This document shows, piece after piece, positions 52,698 through 60,951 of a stretch of DNA of 64,000 bases (the stretch's first letter is position 1; each line of letters starts with the position of its first letter). The translations under genes and the position numbers were made by a program. Origin of the DNA: JAICYJ01 sp035695105 (GTDB taxonomy: Bacteria > Actinomycetota > Thermoleophilia > Gaiellales > JAICJC01); contig DASSEV010000099.1 of the NCBI GenBank assembly GCA_035695105.1, positions 11,365 through 75,364 on the forward strand. Direction: 5' to 3'. Below the pieces are notes generated by a model, which searched no databases, was not told where the DNA came from, and saw only the letters and a list, made by a program, of their open reading frames with translations.

Positions 52698-53321
52698 TCA
52701 ACGGGTCCCCCGCTCCACGGTCGACCGTGCCGACACGAGCAGCCAGATACCGGCCACCAGCGCCCACAGGACGAGGATGAAGAACGGGAAGAAGGCCAGC
52801 GAGAACAGGCCGATCACGCCCGCGACCACCGTGAACCACCGGAGCCATGTCGGCAGAGCGGCGCTGCCGCGTACGGAGAGAGCGAGCAGCGTCACGGCGA
52901 GAAACGTCCCGCCGATGCCCCAGGCGGCCGCGAACCCGGTCTGCGTGAACATGTAGGTCACGGACGCGGGAATCGGCCGGCCGCCGTTGGCCAGGCCCAT
53001 CGGCACGGTGTCGATCAGCACGGTGCCGATCGCAAACCCGGCGGCGGAGACCAGCCCGGCGGCCCACGCGAATCCGGCGTCGTTCCCGCCGCCCGCTGCC
53101 ATACGGCGGAGCTCCGTGACCAGCATCAGCAGGCCCACGACCCCGATCAACGAGAGCGCCATCCCGATGACGACCGCGGTGCGGTGTCCGGATGCGGTGA
53201 AGTCCTGTAGATCCTTCGCGCTGTAGTTCCCGCCTGGCGGCGAGGCGAGGATCACGCCCGCGATCCACAGAACGGCGAAGCCGAGCGCGCCCACGCCGGG
53301 CCATCTCGATGCGGTCAGCAT
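52698..53321 (-). CDS. DUF4386-like integral membrane protein
   Basis: 207 residues, six predicted TM helices: WPGVGALGFAVLWIAGVILASPP, AVVIGMALSLIGVVGLLML, GFAWAAGLVSAAGFAIGTVLI, and the pattern ends with FFPFFILVLWALVAGIWLLV. The ATG is preceded by GGAGG with 4-5 nt spacing, so it is one of the fewer leadered genes. Function unknown. Confidence 0.72.
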   Translation of the reverse strand: MLTASRWPGVGALGFAVLWIAGVILASPPGGNYSAKDLQDFTASGHRTAVVIGMALSLIGVVGLLMLVTELRRMAAGGGNDAGFAWAAGLVSAAGFAIGTVLIDTVPMGLANGGRPIPASVTYMFTQTGFAAAWGIGGTFLAVTLLALSVRGSAALPTWLRWFTVVAGVIGLFSLAFFPFFILVLWALVAGIWLLVSARSTVERGTR

Positions 53322-53422
53322 CAGTTCCTCCCTGATTCGATGTGCGTCCCACGGCGCGACCGGTGCGCCGCCGCGCGAGCATACCGTGTAGTTGCGCACA
53401 CAATCAGGTCTAGACCACTTAG

Positions 53423-53513
53423 CGGAGAGGGCGGGATTCGAACCCGCGAACGAGGAAACCCCCCGTTACGCGATTTCCAGTCGCGCTCCTTAAGCCAGCT
53501 CGGACACCTCTCC
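53423..53513 (-). tRNA. tRNA-Ser (GGA)
   Basis: 91 nt on the minus strand with a long variable arm. Acceptor GGAGAGG/CCTCTCC, discriminator G, anticodon loop CTGGAAA (GGA), T-arm CGCGGG-TTCGAAT-CCCGC. CATACT at 53529-53524 is a likely -10 box. Confidence 0.95.
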
Positions 53514-53591
53514 TGGAGCCCCCAGTATGCCAGCCCCGGAGCCCCCCGGTCGTCCTACACAGGCACTTGCCCGCGCGCCCTGGCTGCGCTG

Positions 53592-53597
53592 TACTAT
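53592..53597 (+). promoter_or_regulatory. -10 box (TACTAT) of second stand-alone cNMP gene
   Basis: TACTAT lies 29 nt before the ATG, leaving a short leader that contains AGAGG as ribosome site. Confidence 0.4.
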
Positions 53598-53626
53598 GCG
53601 CTCCCGCCCGCGACGAGAGGACTGGC

Positions 53627-54052
53627 ATGGCTGACGAGCGAACCGAGATCCTGGGACGCGTCCCCCTCTTCGAGGGCCTGTCCGAGAAGGAGCTCTCCGC
53701 CGTCTCAAGCGCTGTCAAGGAGCGCCGGTACGACACCGGGGACACCATCGTCAGCGAGGGCGAGGGCGGCGTGGGGTTCTTCGTCATCGCCGAGGGGACA
53801 GCCCGTGTCGAGGCCCGCGGCCAGCGCGTCGCGACGCTCGGCGCGGGCGCATCGTTCGGCGAGGTGGCCCTGCTCGACGAGGGCGGCCGGCGCACCGCGT
53901 CGGTGATCGCCGAGTCGCCGATGCGCGTGTTCGGGCTCACGTCCTGGCAGTTCACGCCGCTGCTCGAGCAGCACCCGCAGATCGCCATCAAGGTCGCCAA
54001 GCTGCTGGCCCGCCGCCTGCGCGAAACCGAGGAGCGCCAGGCCGCGGGATGA
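53627..54052 (+). CDS. stand-alone cyclic-nucleotide-binding domain protein
   Basis: 141 residues. One CNB barrel: LGRVPLFEGLSEKELSAVSSAVKERRYDTGDTIVSEG, GFFVIAEGTARVEARG and a textbook phosphate-binding cassette GASFGEVALLDEGGRRTASV with Glu and Arg. A C-terminal helix (QIAIKVAKLLARRLRETEE) could mediate dimerisation. No DNA-binding or enzymatic domain. It lies just before the SRP RNA promoter. Confidence 0.87.
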   Translation: MADERTEILGRVPLFEGLSEKELSAVSSAVKERRYDTGDTIVSEGEGGVGFFVIAEGTARVEARGQRVATLGAGASFGEVALLDEGGRRTASVIAESPMRVFGLTSWQFTPLLEQHPQIAIKVAKLLARRLRETEERQAAG

Positions 54053-54078
54053 TTGATTCCACGGCGCCGTGGTAGCAT
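54053..54078 (+). promoter_or_regulatory. SRP RNA promoter with 14-bp palindrome
   Basis: TTGATT (54053-54058), then the perfect palindrome CCACGGCGCCGTGG (54059-54072), then TAGCAT (54073-54078); the RNA 5' end follows 7 nt later. The 14-bp spacer is short for a sigma-70 promoter. TTGATxCCACGGCGCCGTG recurs at 29234-29252. Confidence 0.6.
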
Positions 54079-54085
54079 CCCCCGC

Positions 54086-54356
54086 GACCGTGCTAAGCGG
54101 GGAGATAGCGGTTCCCTGTACCGGCAATCCGCTCTAGCCGGGCCGAATTCCCACCCGAGGGGTAGCGTGTTCGGAATCAGGGTCTGTGCGTTCGGTGTTG
54201 ATCGCCAGGTCCCACGCAACGGAGGCTTGCGAACCGCGTCAGGTCCGGAAGGAAGCAGCGCTAAGCAACGTCAGCCGGGTGCCGTGGGCCAGCCTGGAAG
54301 GAGCCTGCGTCACTGACACCGTCCGGGTGCGGGGCTTCGAAGGTGGGTGCACGGTC
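54086..54356 (+). ncRNA. ffs: signal recognition particle RNA, large bacterial type
   Basis: The conserved apical domain is exact: GTCAGGTCCGGAAGGAAGCA with AGCGCTAAGCAACGTCAGCC around 54238-54280, binding site of Ffh. Upstream lies an Alu-like 5' domain (GTGCTAAGCGGGGAG ... CCCTGTACCGGCAATCCGCT). The ends pair: GACCGTGC (54086-54093) with GCACGGTC (54349-54356), giving 271 nt, the size of Bacillus-type SRP RNA. It forms the particle that targets membrane proteins. Confidence 0.93.
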
Positions 54357-54358
54357 AC

Positions 54359-54364
54359 TACACT
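54359..54364 (+). promoter_or_regulatory. -10 box (TACACT) of dnaX, leaderless
   Basis: TACACT begins 3 nt after the SRP RNA closing helix and ends 7 nt before the dnaX ATG, so dnaX can be transcribed separately as a leaderless mRNA. Confidence 0.6.
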
Positions 54365-54371
54365 CCCCTCG

Positions 54372-55982
54372 ATGTCCGCGCTCTACCGAACCCACCGACC
54401 ACAGGACTTCAGCCAGGTGGTCGGGCAGCCGCACATCGTGCAGACCCTGCGAAACGCGGTCGAGCTCGACCGCGTCGCGCACGCCTACCTGTTCGCCGGA
54501 CCGCGCGGCACCGGCAAGACGTCGATGGCCAAGATCCTGGCCAAGTCGATCAACTGCGAGCAGGGCCCGACTGTCACGCCGTGCCTGGTCTGCGAGTCCT
54601 GCCGCACCATCCACGACGCCACTGCGATCGACGTGATCGAGATGGACGCGGCCAGCCACCGCGGCATCGACGACATCCGCGAGATCCGCGACCGCGTCGC
54701 GCTGCGCCCCGCCCGCGGGCGCATGAAGGTCTACATCATCGACGAGGCCCATATGCTGACGAAGGAGGCCTCGAACGCCGTGCTGAAGACGCTCGAGGAG
54801 CCTCCCGACCACGTCGTCTTCGTGCTCTGCACCACCGAGCTGGGCGCGATGCTGCCGACCATCCGCAGCCGCTGCCAGCGCTTCGCGTTCCAGCGGCCGG
54901 GGCTCGCGGACATCGCCCAGGTGCTGTCGCGCATCGCCACGGCGGAGACGATCGTGATCGACGACCCGGCCATCGAGCTGGTCGCGCGCGCGGCGGCCGG
55001 CAGCTTCCGCGACGGCGTCACCATCCTCGACCAGCTGTCGACGGCATCGAGCGGGCCGATCACCGCCGAGGACGTGCGCAGCCTGCTCGGCACCGCCGAC
55101 GAGGCGTCGCTGTTCACGACAGTCGATCTGGTGGCGGCCGGCGACGCTGCGGGCCTGCTCGAGATGGTCGACCGGCTGGCCGAGTCCGGCACCGACCTCG
55201 CGTCGTTCACGACCGGGCTGCTCGGACACCTGCGCGGCCTGTTCCTGACGCAGCAGCTGGGCAGGCCGCCGGGTGACCTGGCGCTGGCGCCGCAGGAGCT
55301 CGAGCAGCTGGCAGCACAGGCGCAGACGATCACGCCCCGTGCGGTCGTGCGGCTGATCGATCTGCTGCGGGAGGTCGTCGACGAGGTCAAGGAGGGCGGC
55401 GACCCGCGGCTGCCGCTCGAGCTCGCGCTCGTCAAGGTCAGCCGGCCGCAGACGGAGCTGGCGTTGGAGGCGCTCGACCAGCGGCTGTCGCAGCTCGAGG
55501 GCGGCCTGCCGGCCGCACGTCCAGCCGTGGCGCCGCCCGCTCCCGAGCAGCCGGTTCGCGCCGAGGCCCCCGAGGCCGACCCGCCGCCGTCCGCGCCGCC
55601 GCCTCCACCCGCGCCGGCGGAGCTCACGGTCGAGCAGCTGGGCCAGCGCTGGTCGGATGCGATCCTCCCGGAGATCGGCCGGCGGGCGACGCCGCTGCAC
55701 GCGCTGGTGGCGCCCTCACGGCCGGTGTCGTACGACGGGTCGGAGGTCGTCGTCGGGCTCCCGGCATCGCAGTCGTTCGCGAAGAGCATGATCGAGACGC
55801 CCCAGAACCTTCGCCTGATCACCGAGGTGGTCGGACAGGCGCTGGGCGGCTCGCCGCGCGTGCGGTTTGTCGTCGCCGGGGAGGATGATGCGCCGGCCCA
55901 GCCGGCCGCCGACGACGAGCAGGTGTCCGAGGACGAGCTCGTCTCGCGCCTCGCCCAGGAGTTCGACGCCCACGAGGTGTGA
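54372..55982 (+). CDS. dnaX: DNA polymerase III subunit gamma/tau
   Basis: 536 residues. Clamp-loader ATPase: RTHRPQDFSQVVGQPHIVQTLRNA, Walker A GPRGTGKTS, zinc-binding Cys (CEQGPTVTPCLVCESC), Walker B VYIIDEAHML and sensor SRCQRFAFQ. Residues ~395-440 are a Pro/Ala linker (PPPSAPPPPPAP), followed by a tau-like C-terminal domain. The gene sits between SRP RNA and ybaB-recR, the standard arrangement in many bacteria. A -1 frameshift slippery site for gamma was not seen. Confidence 0.96.
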   Translation: MSALYRTHRPQDFSQVVGQPHIVQTLRNAVELDRVAHAYLFAGPRGTGKTSMAKILAKSINCEQGPTVTPCLVCESCRTIHDATAIDVIEMDAASHRGIDDIREIRDRVALRPARGRMKVYIIDEAHMLTKEASNAVLKTLEEPPDHVVFVLCTTELGAMLPTIRSRCQRFAFQRPGLADIAQVLSRIATAETIVIDDPAIELVARAAAGSFRDGVTILDQLSTASSGPITAEDVRSLLGTADEASLFTTVDLVAAGDAAGLLEMVDRLAESGTDLASFTTGLLGHLRGLFLTQQLGRPPGDLALAPQELEQLAAQAQTITPRAVVRLIDLLREVVDEVKEGGDPRLPLELALVKVSRPQTELALEALDQRLSQLEGGLPAARPAVAPPAPEQPVRAEAPEADPPPSAPPPPPAPAELTVEQLGQRWSDAILPEIGRRATPLHALVAPSRPVSYDGSEVVVGLPASQSFAKSMIETPQNLRLITEVVGQALGGSPRVRFVVAGEDDAPAQPAADDEQVSEDELVSRLAQEFDAHEV

Positions 55983-56005
55983 CCACCAGTTCGAAGGAGC
56001 GCAGG

Positions 56006-56329
56006 ATGACGAAGATCGACCCCAACAAGATGATGGCCCAGCTGGGACAGATGCAGGCGCAGATGGAGAAGGCCCAGGAGGAGCTGAAGACCGCCTACGT
56101 CGAGCACAGCGCCGGCGGCGGCGCGGTCACGGTCAAGGTCTCGGGCGCGCTCGAGGTCGCGGAGATCACGATCAAGCCCGAGGCGATCGATCCCGAGGAC
56201 CCGGAGATGCTGCAGGACCTGCTCGTCTCGGCGGTCAACGGCGCGCTTGCCGCCGCGCAGCAGATGCAGCAGCAGAAGATGATGGGCCAGCTCGGCGGCC
56301 TGGGGGGCCTCGGCCTGCCCGGCATGTAG
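56006..56329 (+). CDS. ybaB: YbaB/EbfC nucleoid-associated protein
   Basis: 107 residues from the ATG at 56006, which has AGGAG with 8-nt spacing; an earlier GTG would overlap dnaX. Helix-strand-helix pattern: MMAQLGQMQAQMEKAQEELKTAYVE, GGAVTVKVSGALEVAEITIKPEAID, LVSAVNGALAAAQQMQQQKM and a Gly-rich end. DNA-binding dimer; precedes recR as usual. Confidence 0.94.
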   Translation: MTKIDPNKMMAQLGQMQAQMEKAQEELKTAYVEHSAGGGAVTVKVSGALEVAEITIKPEAIDPEDPEMLQDLLVSAVNGALAAAQQMQQQKMMGQLGGLGGLGLPGM

Positions 56330-56335
56330 CGCTAC

Positions 56336-56926
56336 GTGTACTCGCCGGCAGTCGACAACCTCATCACCCAGCTCGCGCGGCTGCCCGGCATCGGCCGGCG
56401 CACAGCCCAGCGGCTGGCGTTCTTCATCCTGCGGTCGACCCCCGAGCAGGCGCTGGCGCTGGCCGATGCGATCCGGGAGGTCAAGGAGAAGATCGGGTTC
56501 TGCGAGGAGTGCTTCAACCTCGCCGAGGGCCCGCTCTGCACGATCTGCCAGGACGCCCGCCGTGACCGGACGGTGATCTGCGTGGTCGAGGATCCGAGCG
56601 ACATCGTCGCGGTCGAGCGAACGCACGAGTACCGCGGCGTCTACCACGTGCTGGGCGGGGCGCTCTCGCCGATCGACGGGGTCGACCCCGAGCACCTGCG
56701 GATCGCCGAGCTGCTGCAGCGGGTCGAGCGCAACGACGCCACCGAGGTCGTGCTCGCTACCAACCCGACGATGACCGGGGAGGCAACGGCGGTGTACATC
56801 GCCGACCGGCTGCGCGACCGCGTGCGCGTGACGCGCCTGGCCAGTGGGCTGCCGGTGGGGGGCGACCTCGAGTACGCGGATGAGGTCACGCTCGGGCGGG
56901 CGTTCGCCGGCCGCCGCGACATGTGA
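56336..56926 (+). CDS. recR: recombination protein RecR
   Basis: 196 residues from a GTG. HhH motif LPGIGRRTAQRLAFFIL, a zinc finger starting CEECFNLAEGPLCTIC, and the Toprim domain with VVEDPSDIVAVERTHEYRGVYHVLGGALSPIDGV. Acts with RecF/RecO in loading RecA at gaps. Start is 6 nt after the ybaB stop. Confidence 0.96.
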   Translation: MYSPAVDNLITQLARLPGIGRRTAQRLAFFILRSTPEQALALADAIREVKEKIGFCEECFNLAEGPLCTICQDARRDRTVICVVEDPSDIVAVERTHEYRGVYHVLGGALSPIDGVDPEHLRIAELLQRVERNDATEVVLATNPTMTGEATAVYIADRLRDRVRVTRLASGLPVGGDLEYADEVTLGRAFAGRRDM

Positions 56927-56994
56927 GTCCTGCATCACGCCTCTGCAGCAGCCAGTGGCGATCACGTCACGAAACCATGTCGGTAGCCGCCACT

Positions 56995-57027
56995 GCCTCT
57001 GAGGCGGTTTCGGGCCGATAGCGGACG
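56995..57027 (+). repeat. 33-bp direct repeat, copy 1
   Basis: GCCTCTGAGGCGGTTTCGGG, then CCGATAGCGGACG. It differs from copy 2 at one base. Its start folds as GCCTC/GAGGC with a T-rich tail; GCACGAGTCGTGC right after it folds too. Confidence 0.75.
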
Positions 57028-57103
57028 GCACGAGTCGTGCACTGTCACGAGATGCATGACCTGCGCCCGGTGGCGTCACGGAGCGATCGCCGTCCCCGAC
57101 ACC

Positions 57104-57150
57104 GCCTCTGAGGCGGTTTCGGGCCTATAGCGGACGCTCGGAGCGTCCGC
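57104..57150 (+). repeat. 33-bp direct repeat, copy 2, with following hairpin
   Basis: Copy 2 is 57104-57136, 109 bp after copy 1. Here the hairpin is CCGCCTC-T-GAGGCGG followed by TTTCGGG. GCGGACGCTC pairs with GAGCGTCCGC (57130-57150), a second perfect hairpin that ends the unit. CGTCAC also precedes both copies by ~25-30 bp, so the repeated unit may be longer. Confidence 0.75.
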
Positions 57151-57164
57151 GGGCGCGGCGGCAC

Positions 57165-57170
57165 TAGGCT
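57165..57170 (+). promoter_or_regulatory. -10 box (TAGGCT) of decarboxylase gene, leaderless
   Basis: TAGGCT ends 7 nt before the ATG at 57178. Confidence 0.45.
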
Positions 57171-57177
57171 GCGGCGC

Positions 57178-58533
57178 ATGGACATGCACCGCTACTCGCA
57201 GGACACGGAGCGGCTGGCGCAGCGCGTGATGCAGATCGCCCTCGATCGGCTACGGATGGACGCGCCGCTCGACGGGCCGTCGACACCGGAGCAGCTGCAA
57301 CAGCGCGCGGGCCAGACGATCACGCCCAAGGGGATCGGCGGCGACCGTGCGCTGCGTGTGTGGACTGACGTGCTGGCGCCCGCAGCGATGTCGGTCGACC
57401 ACCCGCGCTACCTGGCGTTCATCCCCGGCGCCCCGACCGAGGCCTCGACGCTGTTCGATCTGGTGGTCGGTGCATCGGCAATGTACGGCGGAAACTGGCT
57501 GGAGAGCTCCGGCGCCGTCTATGCCGAGAACCAGGCGCTGCGGTGGATCGCCGACCTGGCCGGCATGCCAGCCGGAGCGGGCGGCTGTTTCGTCCAGGGC
57601 GGGACGGTCGGCAACCTGTCAGCGCTGGTCGCGGCGCGGCATGCGGCCCGGGAGCGGATTGGATCGGCGCCCGCGCGCTGGCGCGCCGCCGTCACCGCTG
57701 AGACCCACAGCTCGGTGGTCTACGCGCTGCGCAACGTGATGGACGTGGAGCCGCTGCTCGTCCCGGCCGACGAGCGCGGGCGGATGACCGGTGAGGCGCT
57801 GCGCACGGCGCTCGATGCCGACGGAACCGACGGCATATTCGCGGTCGTTGCCACTGCCGGCACCACCAACCTCGGGATCGTCGACGACCTGGCCGGCATC
57901 GCCGACGTCTGCGAGGAGCACGGGATCTGGATGCACGTCGACGGCGCCTACGGAGCGGCCGCGCTGGCGGCGCCCTCCGTGCGCCACCTGTTCGACGGCA
58001 TCGAGCGGGCGGACAGCTTCATCGTCGATCCGCACAAGTGGCTGTTCGCTCCGTTCGACTGCTGCGCGCTGATCTACCGGGAACCGGAGCTGGCGCGACA
58101 GGCGCACACCCAGCACGCGGGCTACCTCGACCCGGTCACGCAGCGGAGCGAGTGGAACCCCTCCGACTACGCGGTGCACCTGTCGCGCAGGGCGCGCGGT
58201 CTGCCGTTCTGGTTCTCGCTCGCGGTGCACGGCACCGACAGCTATCGCGACGCGATCGAGAGCACGCTCGCCGTGGCGCGGGCCGGGGCCGAGGAGATCA
58301 GGAGCCGGCCGTACCTGGAGCTGCTTGTCGAGCCCGACCTCTCGGTGCTGATCTTCCGCCGCGTCGGCTGGGGCGCGGAGGACTACCTGGAGTGGACGCG
58401 GCAGCTGCTCGACCAGGGGTACGCGTTCGTCACGCCGACCACGCACCTGGGCGAGCCGTGCACCCGCTTTGCCGTGATCAACCCGCGGACCACGGTGTCT
58501 GACCTCGCGGGGATCCTGGCGACGATGGCGTAG
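57178..58533 (+). CDS. PLP-dependent amino acid decarboxylase, group II
   Basis: 451 residues. Glutamate/aromatic-amino-acid decarboxylase family: HPRYLAFIPGAPTEASTLFDLVV, GCFVQGGTVGNLSALVAAR, SSVVYALRNVM, ATAGTTNLGIVDDL, WMHVDGAYGAAAL (PLP Asp) and the Schiff-base Lys in VDPHKWLFAPFDCC. The substrate could be Tyr, DOPA, Trp, Phe or Glu; sequence alone does not tell. It stands alone between recR and the aspartate pathway genes. Confidence 0.9.
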   Translation: MDMHRYSQDTERLAQRVMQIALDRLRMDAPLDGPSTPEQLQQRAGQTITPKGIGGDRALRVWTDVLAPAAMSVDHPRYLAFIPGAPTEASTLFDLVVGASAMYGGNWLESSGAVYAENQALRWIADLAGMPAGAGGCFVQGGTVGNLSALVAARHAARERIGSAPARWRAAVTAETHSSVVYALRNVMDVEPLLVPADERGRMTGEALRTALDADGTDGIFAVVATAGTTNLGIVDDLAGIADVCEEHGIWMHVDGAYGAAALAAPSVRHLFDGIERADSFIVDPHKWLFAPFDCCALIYREPELARQAHTQHAGYLDPVTQRSEWNPSDYAVHLSRRARGLPFWFSLAVHGTDSYRDAIESTLAVARAGAEEIRSRPYLELLVEPDLSVLIFRRVGWGAEDYLEWTRQLLDQGYAFVTPTTHLGEPCTRFAVINPRTTVSDLAGILATMA

Positions 58534-58600
58534 TGCCTCACGTCTGACCCGTGGGGTCTGACCCGGCCGACCCACCACAACGGTCGGGTGTCCGGCCTGC

Positions 58601-58630
58601 CGGGTCAGCCCCCATGCGGGGGCAGACCCG
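58601..58630 (+). terminator. strong GC hairpin after decarboxylase gene
   Basis: CGGGTC-A-GCCCCC pairs with GGGGGC-A-GACCCG around ATGC, with a single A-A mismatch. There is no U-tract. GTCTGACCC occurs twice just upstream (58548-58570). Confidence 0.55.
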
Positions 58631-58643
58631 AAGAGCCCGCCAT

Positions 58644-58649
58644 TACACT
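58644..58649 (+). promoter_or_regulatory. -10 box (TACACT) of aspartate kinase gene, leaderless
   Basis: TACACT ends 6 nt before the GTG at 58656, so +1 should be the G of the start codon. Confidence 0.6.
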
Positions 58650-58655
58650 CCCCGG

Positions 58656-59921
58656 GTGGAACACGCCGCCGCACCTGCGCTGGCCGGGCGCGTCAACGTC
58701 ATGAAGTTCGGCGGCTCGTCCGTCGCCGACACGGACAAGATCAGGAACGTCGCCCGCCGACTGGTCGCGGCCCACGAGACCGGCCGTCCCGTGGTCGGCG
58801 TGGTCTCCGCCATGGGCGAGACCACCGACACGCTCGCCGCCCTCGCCGCCGAGGTCTCCCCGCGCCCCCACCCCCGCGAGATGGACATGCTGCTCTCGAC
58901 CGGCGAGCGCATCTCCGCCGCCCTCTGCGCCATGGCGATCGAGGATCTGGGGCATCGCGCCGTGTCGCTGACCGGCTCGCAGGCGGGCATCGTCACGGAC
59001 ACCCGGCACACCAACGCGAAGATCGTCGACATCCGCCCGCGCCGCATCCTCGAGGCGCTGGCCGACGGGCGGATCGTGCTCGTCGCCGGCTTCCAGGGCG
59101 TCTCCACCGAGTTCGACGTCACCACGCTCGGCCGCGGCGCGTCGGATCTGACGGCGGTAGCGCTGGCTGCGGCACTCGACGGCGACTGCGAGATCTACAC
59201 GGACGTCGAGGGCGTGTACACCGCCGACCCGCGGATCGTGCCCGCCGCGCGCAAGCTGCCGCGCGTCTCGCCGCTCGAGATGCTCGAGATGGCCGGGTCG
59301 GGCGCGCGGGTGCTGCAGCTACGATCGGTCGAGTTCGCCCGCAACCACGGCGTGCCGATCCACGTCCGTTCGACGTTCTCCGGTGCGGAGGGAACCTGGA
59401 TCCGGGAGGACCCAACCATGGAAGACGCAATCATCTCCGGCATCACCCACACGGTCGACGAGGCCTACGTCACCCTCACCGACGTGCCCGACAAGCCGGG
59501 CACCGCGGCCAGCATCTTCAACGCCGTCGCCGGCGCAGGGATCAACGTCGACACGATCATCCAGAACGCGGTGACGCACGGCGACGCCGATGTGACCTTC
59601 TCGATCCCGCGGAACGACCTGCTGCTGATGACCGACACGATCGAGGATCTCTGCCGCGAGCTCGGCCTGCACTGGCGCGTCGACGACGAGGCCGGCAAGG
59701 TCAGCCTGATCGGCGCGGGAATGAAGAGCCACCCGGGGATCGCGGCGCGGATGTTCCAGACGCTCGCCGAGCACGGCATCAACGTGCGGATGATCGCCAC
59801 GTCGCCGATCAAGGTGTCCTGCGTGATCTCGCGCGAGAAGGTCGGCGAGGCCGTGAAGGCCCTGCACGACGCATTTGCGGACGAGCTCGAGCAGTCGCAC
59901 CAGGGGGCGGCGCATGTCTGA
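58656..59921 (+). CDS. lysC: aspartate kinase
   Basis: 421 residues from the GTG at 58656. Phosphorylates aspartate for Lys/Thr/Met synthesis. Kinase part: VMKFGGSSVAD, STGERISAALCAMA, LGRGASDLTAVALAAAL and TDVEGVYTADPRIV. Two ACT domains follow (~265-420), with VTLTDVPDKPGTAASIFNAVAGAGINVDTIIQ and VSLIGAGMKSHPGIAARMFQTLAEHGINVRMI, so feedback control by Lys/Thr is expected. It overlaps asd by 8 bases. Confidence 0.95.
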   Translation: MEHAAAPALAGRVNVMKFGGSSVADTDKIRNVARRLVAAHETGRPVVGVVSAMGETTDTLAALAAEVSPRPHPREMDMLLSTGERISAALCAMAIEDLGHRAVSLTGSQAGIVTDTRHTNAKIVDIRPRRILEALADGRIVLVAGFQGVSTEFDVTTLGRGASDLTAVALAAALDGDCEIYTDVEGVYTADPRIVPAARKLPRVSPLEMLEMAGSGARVLQLRSVEFARNHGVPIHVRSTFSGAEGTWIREDPTMEDAIISGITHTVDEAYVTLTDVPDKPGTAASIFNAVAGAGINVDTIIQNAVTHGDADVTFSIPRNDLLLMTDTIEDLCRELGLHWRVDDEAGKVSLIGAGMKSHPGIAARMFQTLAEHGINVRMIATSPIKVSCVISREKVGEAVKALHDAFADELEQSHQGAAHV

Positions 59922-60951
59922 GCCGCGCGTGGCCGTGGTGGGCGCGACCGGCGCCGTCGGCCCCGAGGTGCTCTCGATCCTCGCGGAACGCTCGTTCCCC
60001 GCGTCGGAGGTCGTGCCGTTCGCGTCGGCGCGCTCCGCCGGCACTCGGGTCGCCTTCGGCGACGAGCAGCTGGAGGTTCGCGAGCTGACCGAGGACGCGC
60101 TGGGCGGGTTCGACCTGGCGCTCTTCTCGGCGGGCGGCGGCACGTCGAAGCGCTACGCGCCAGAGGCGGTCAAGCGCGGCTGCGTCGTGATCGACAAGTC
60201 GAGCGCCTTCCGCATGGATCCGTCGGTGCCACTGGTCGTGCCGGAGGTCAACGGTGACGCGGCCGCCGCGCACCAGGGCATCATCTCGAACCCCAACTGC
60301 TCGACCATTCAGCTCGTGATGGCGCTGAAGCCGCTGCATGACGCGGCGCGGATCCGCCACATGACGATCGCCACCTACCAGGCGGTCTCGGGGACCGGCA
60401 AGCGTGCGATGGATGAGCTTCGCTCGCAGTCGTTGGCCGTCTTGCAGGGTGCTGACGTCCAGCCGGATGTCTATCCTCACCCGATCGCCTTCAACGCACT
60501 GCCCCACTGCGACGCGTTCGAGGGCGACGAGACCACCGAGGAGACGAAGCTGGTCAACGAGACCCACAAGATCCTGGAGGACGACAGCATCGGCATCAGC
60601 GCCACATGCGTGCGCGTGCCGGTGTGGCGATCGCACTCGGAGGCCGTCTGGATAGAGACCGCGCAGCCGCTCGGCGCCAGCCGCGCGCGGGAGCTGCTCG
60701 AGTCCGCGCCCGGCGTGCGGCTGGTCGACGACCCCGCGAACGCGCGCTACCCGATGCCGAGCGACGCGGCCGGCGCCGATGACGTGCTGGTCGGCCGCAT
60801 CCGCGAGGACCGCTCGCGGCCGAACGGGCTGGCGCTGTGGGTGGTCGCCGACAACCTGCGCAAGGGCGCAGCCTTGAACGGAGTGCAGATCGCCGAGCTG
60901 CTCGCCGCCCGCAACCTGATCCGCGTCCCCGAGCAGGAGAGGGTCGCGTGA
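59914..60951 (+). CDS. asd: aspartate-semialdehyde dehydrogenase
   Basis: 345 residues from the ATG at 59914. NADP loop VAVVGATGAVGPEVLSIL, catalytic Cys in SNPNCSTIQLV, YQAVSGTGKRAMDEL, and the substrate His/Arg region CVRVPVWRSHSEAVW. Second step after aspartate kinase, with which it is cotranscribed. Confidence 0.96.
   Translation: MSEPRVAVVGATGAVGPEVLSILAERSFPASEVVPFASARSAGTRVAFGDEQLEVRELTEDALGGFDLALFSAGGGTSKRYAPEAVKRGCVVIDKSSAFRMDPSVPLVVPEVNGDAAAAHQGIISNPNCSTIQLVMALKPLHDAARIRHMTIATYQAVSGTGKRAMDELRSQSLAVLQGADVQPDVYPHPIAFNALPHCDAFEGDETTEETKLVNETHKILEDDSIGISATCVRVPVWRSHSEAVWIETAQPLGASRARELLESAPGVRLVDDPANARYPMPSDAAGADDVLVGRIREDRSRPNGLALWVVADNLRKGAALNGVQIAELLAARNLIRVPEQERVA

Larger units (their letters stand above)
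56927..57164. other. intergenic region built of two repeated hairpin units
   Basis: No gene is seen. The region after recR holds two copies of a 33-bp repeat with a CCTCTGAGG hairpin, each followed by a second, unrelated hairpin. See the repeat entries; it may terminate recR transcription. Confidence 0.6.

Noticed and set aside
54731..57079. A 782-residue minus-strand open frame
   Set aside because: Antisense to dnaX, ybaB and recR, all of which are well-supported genes.
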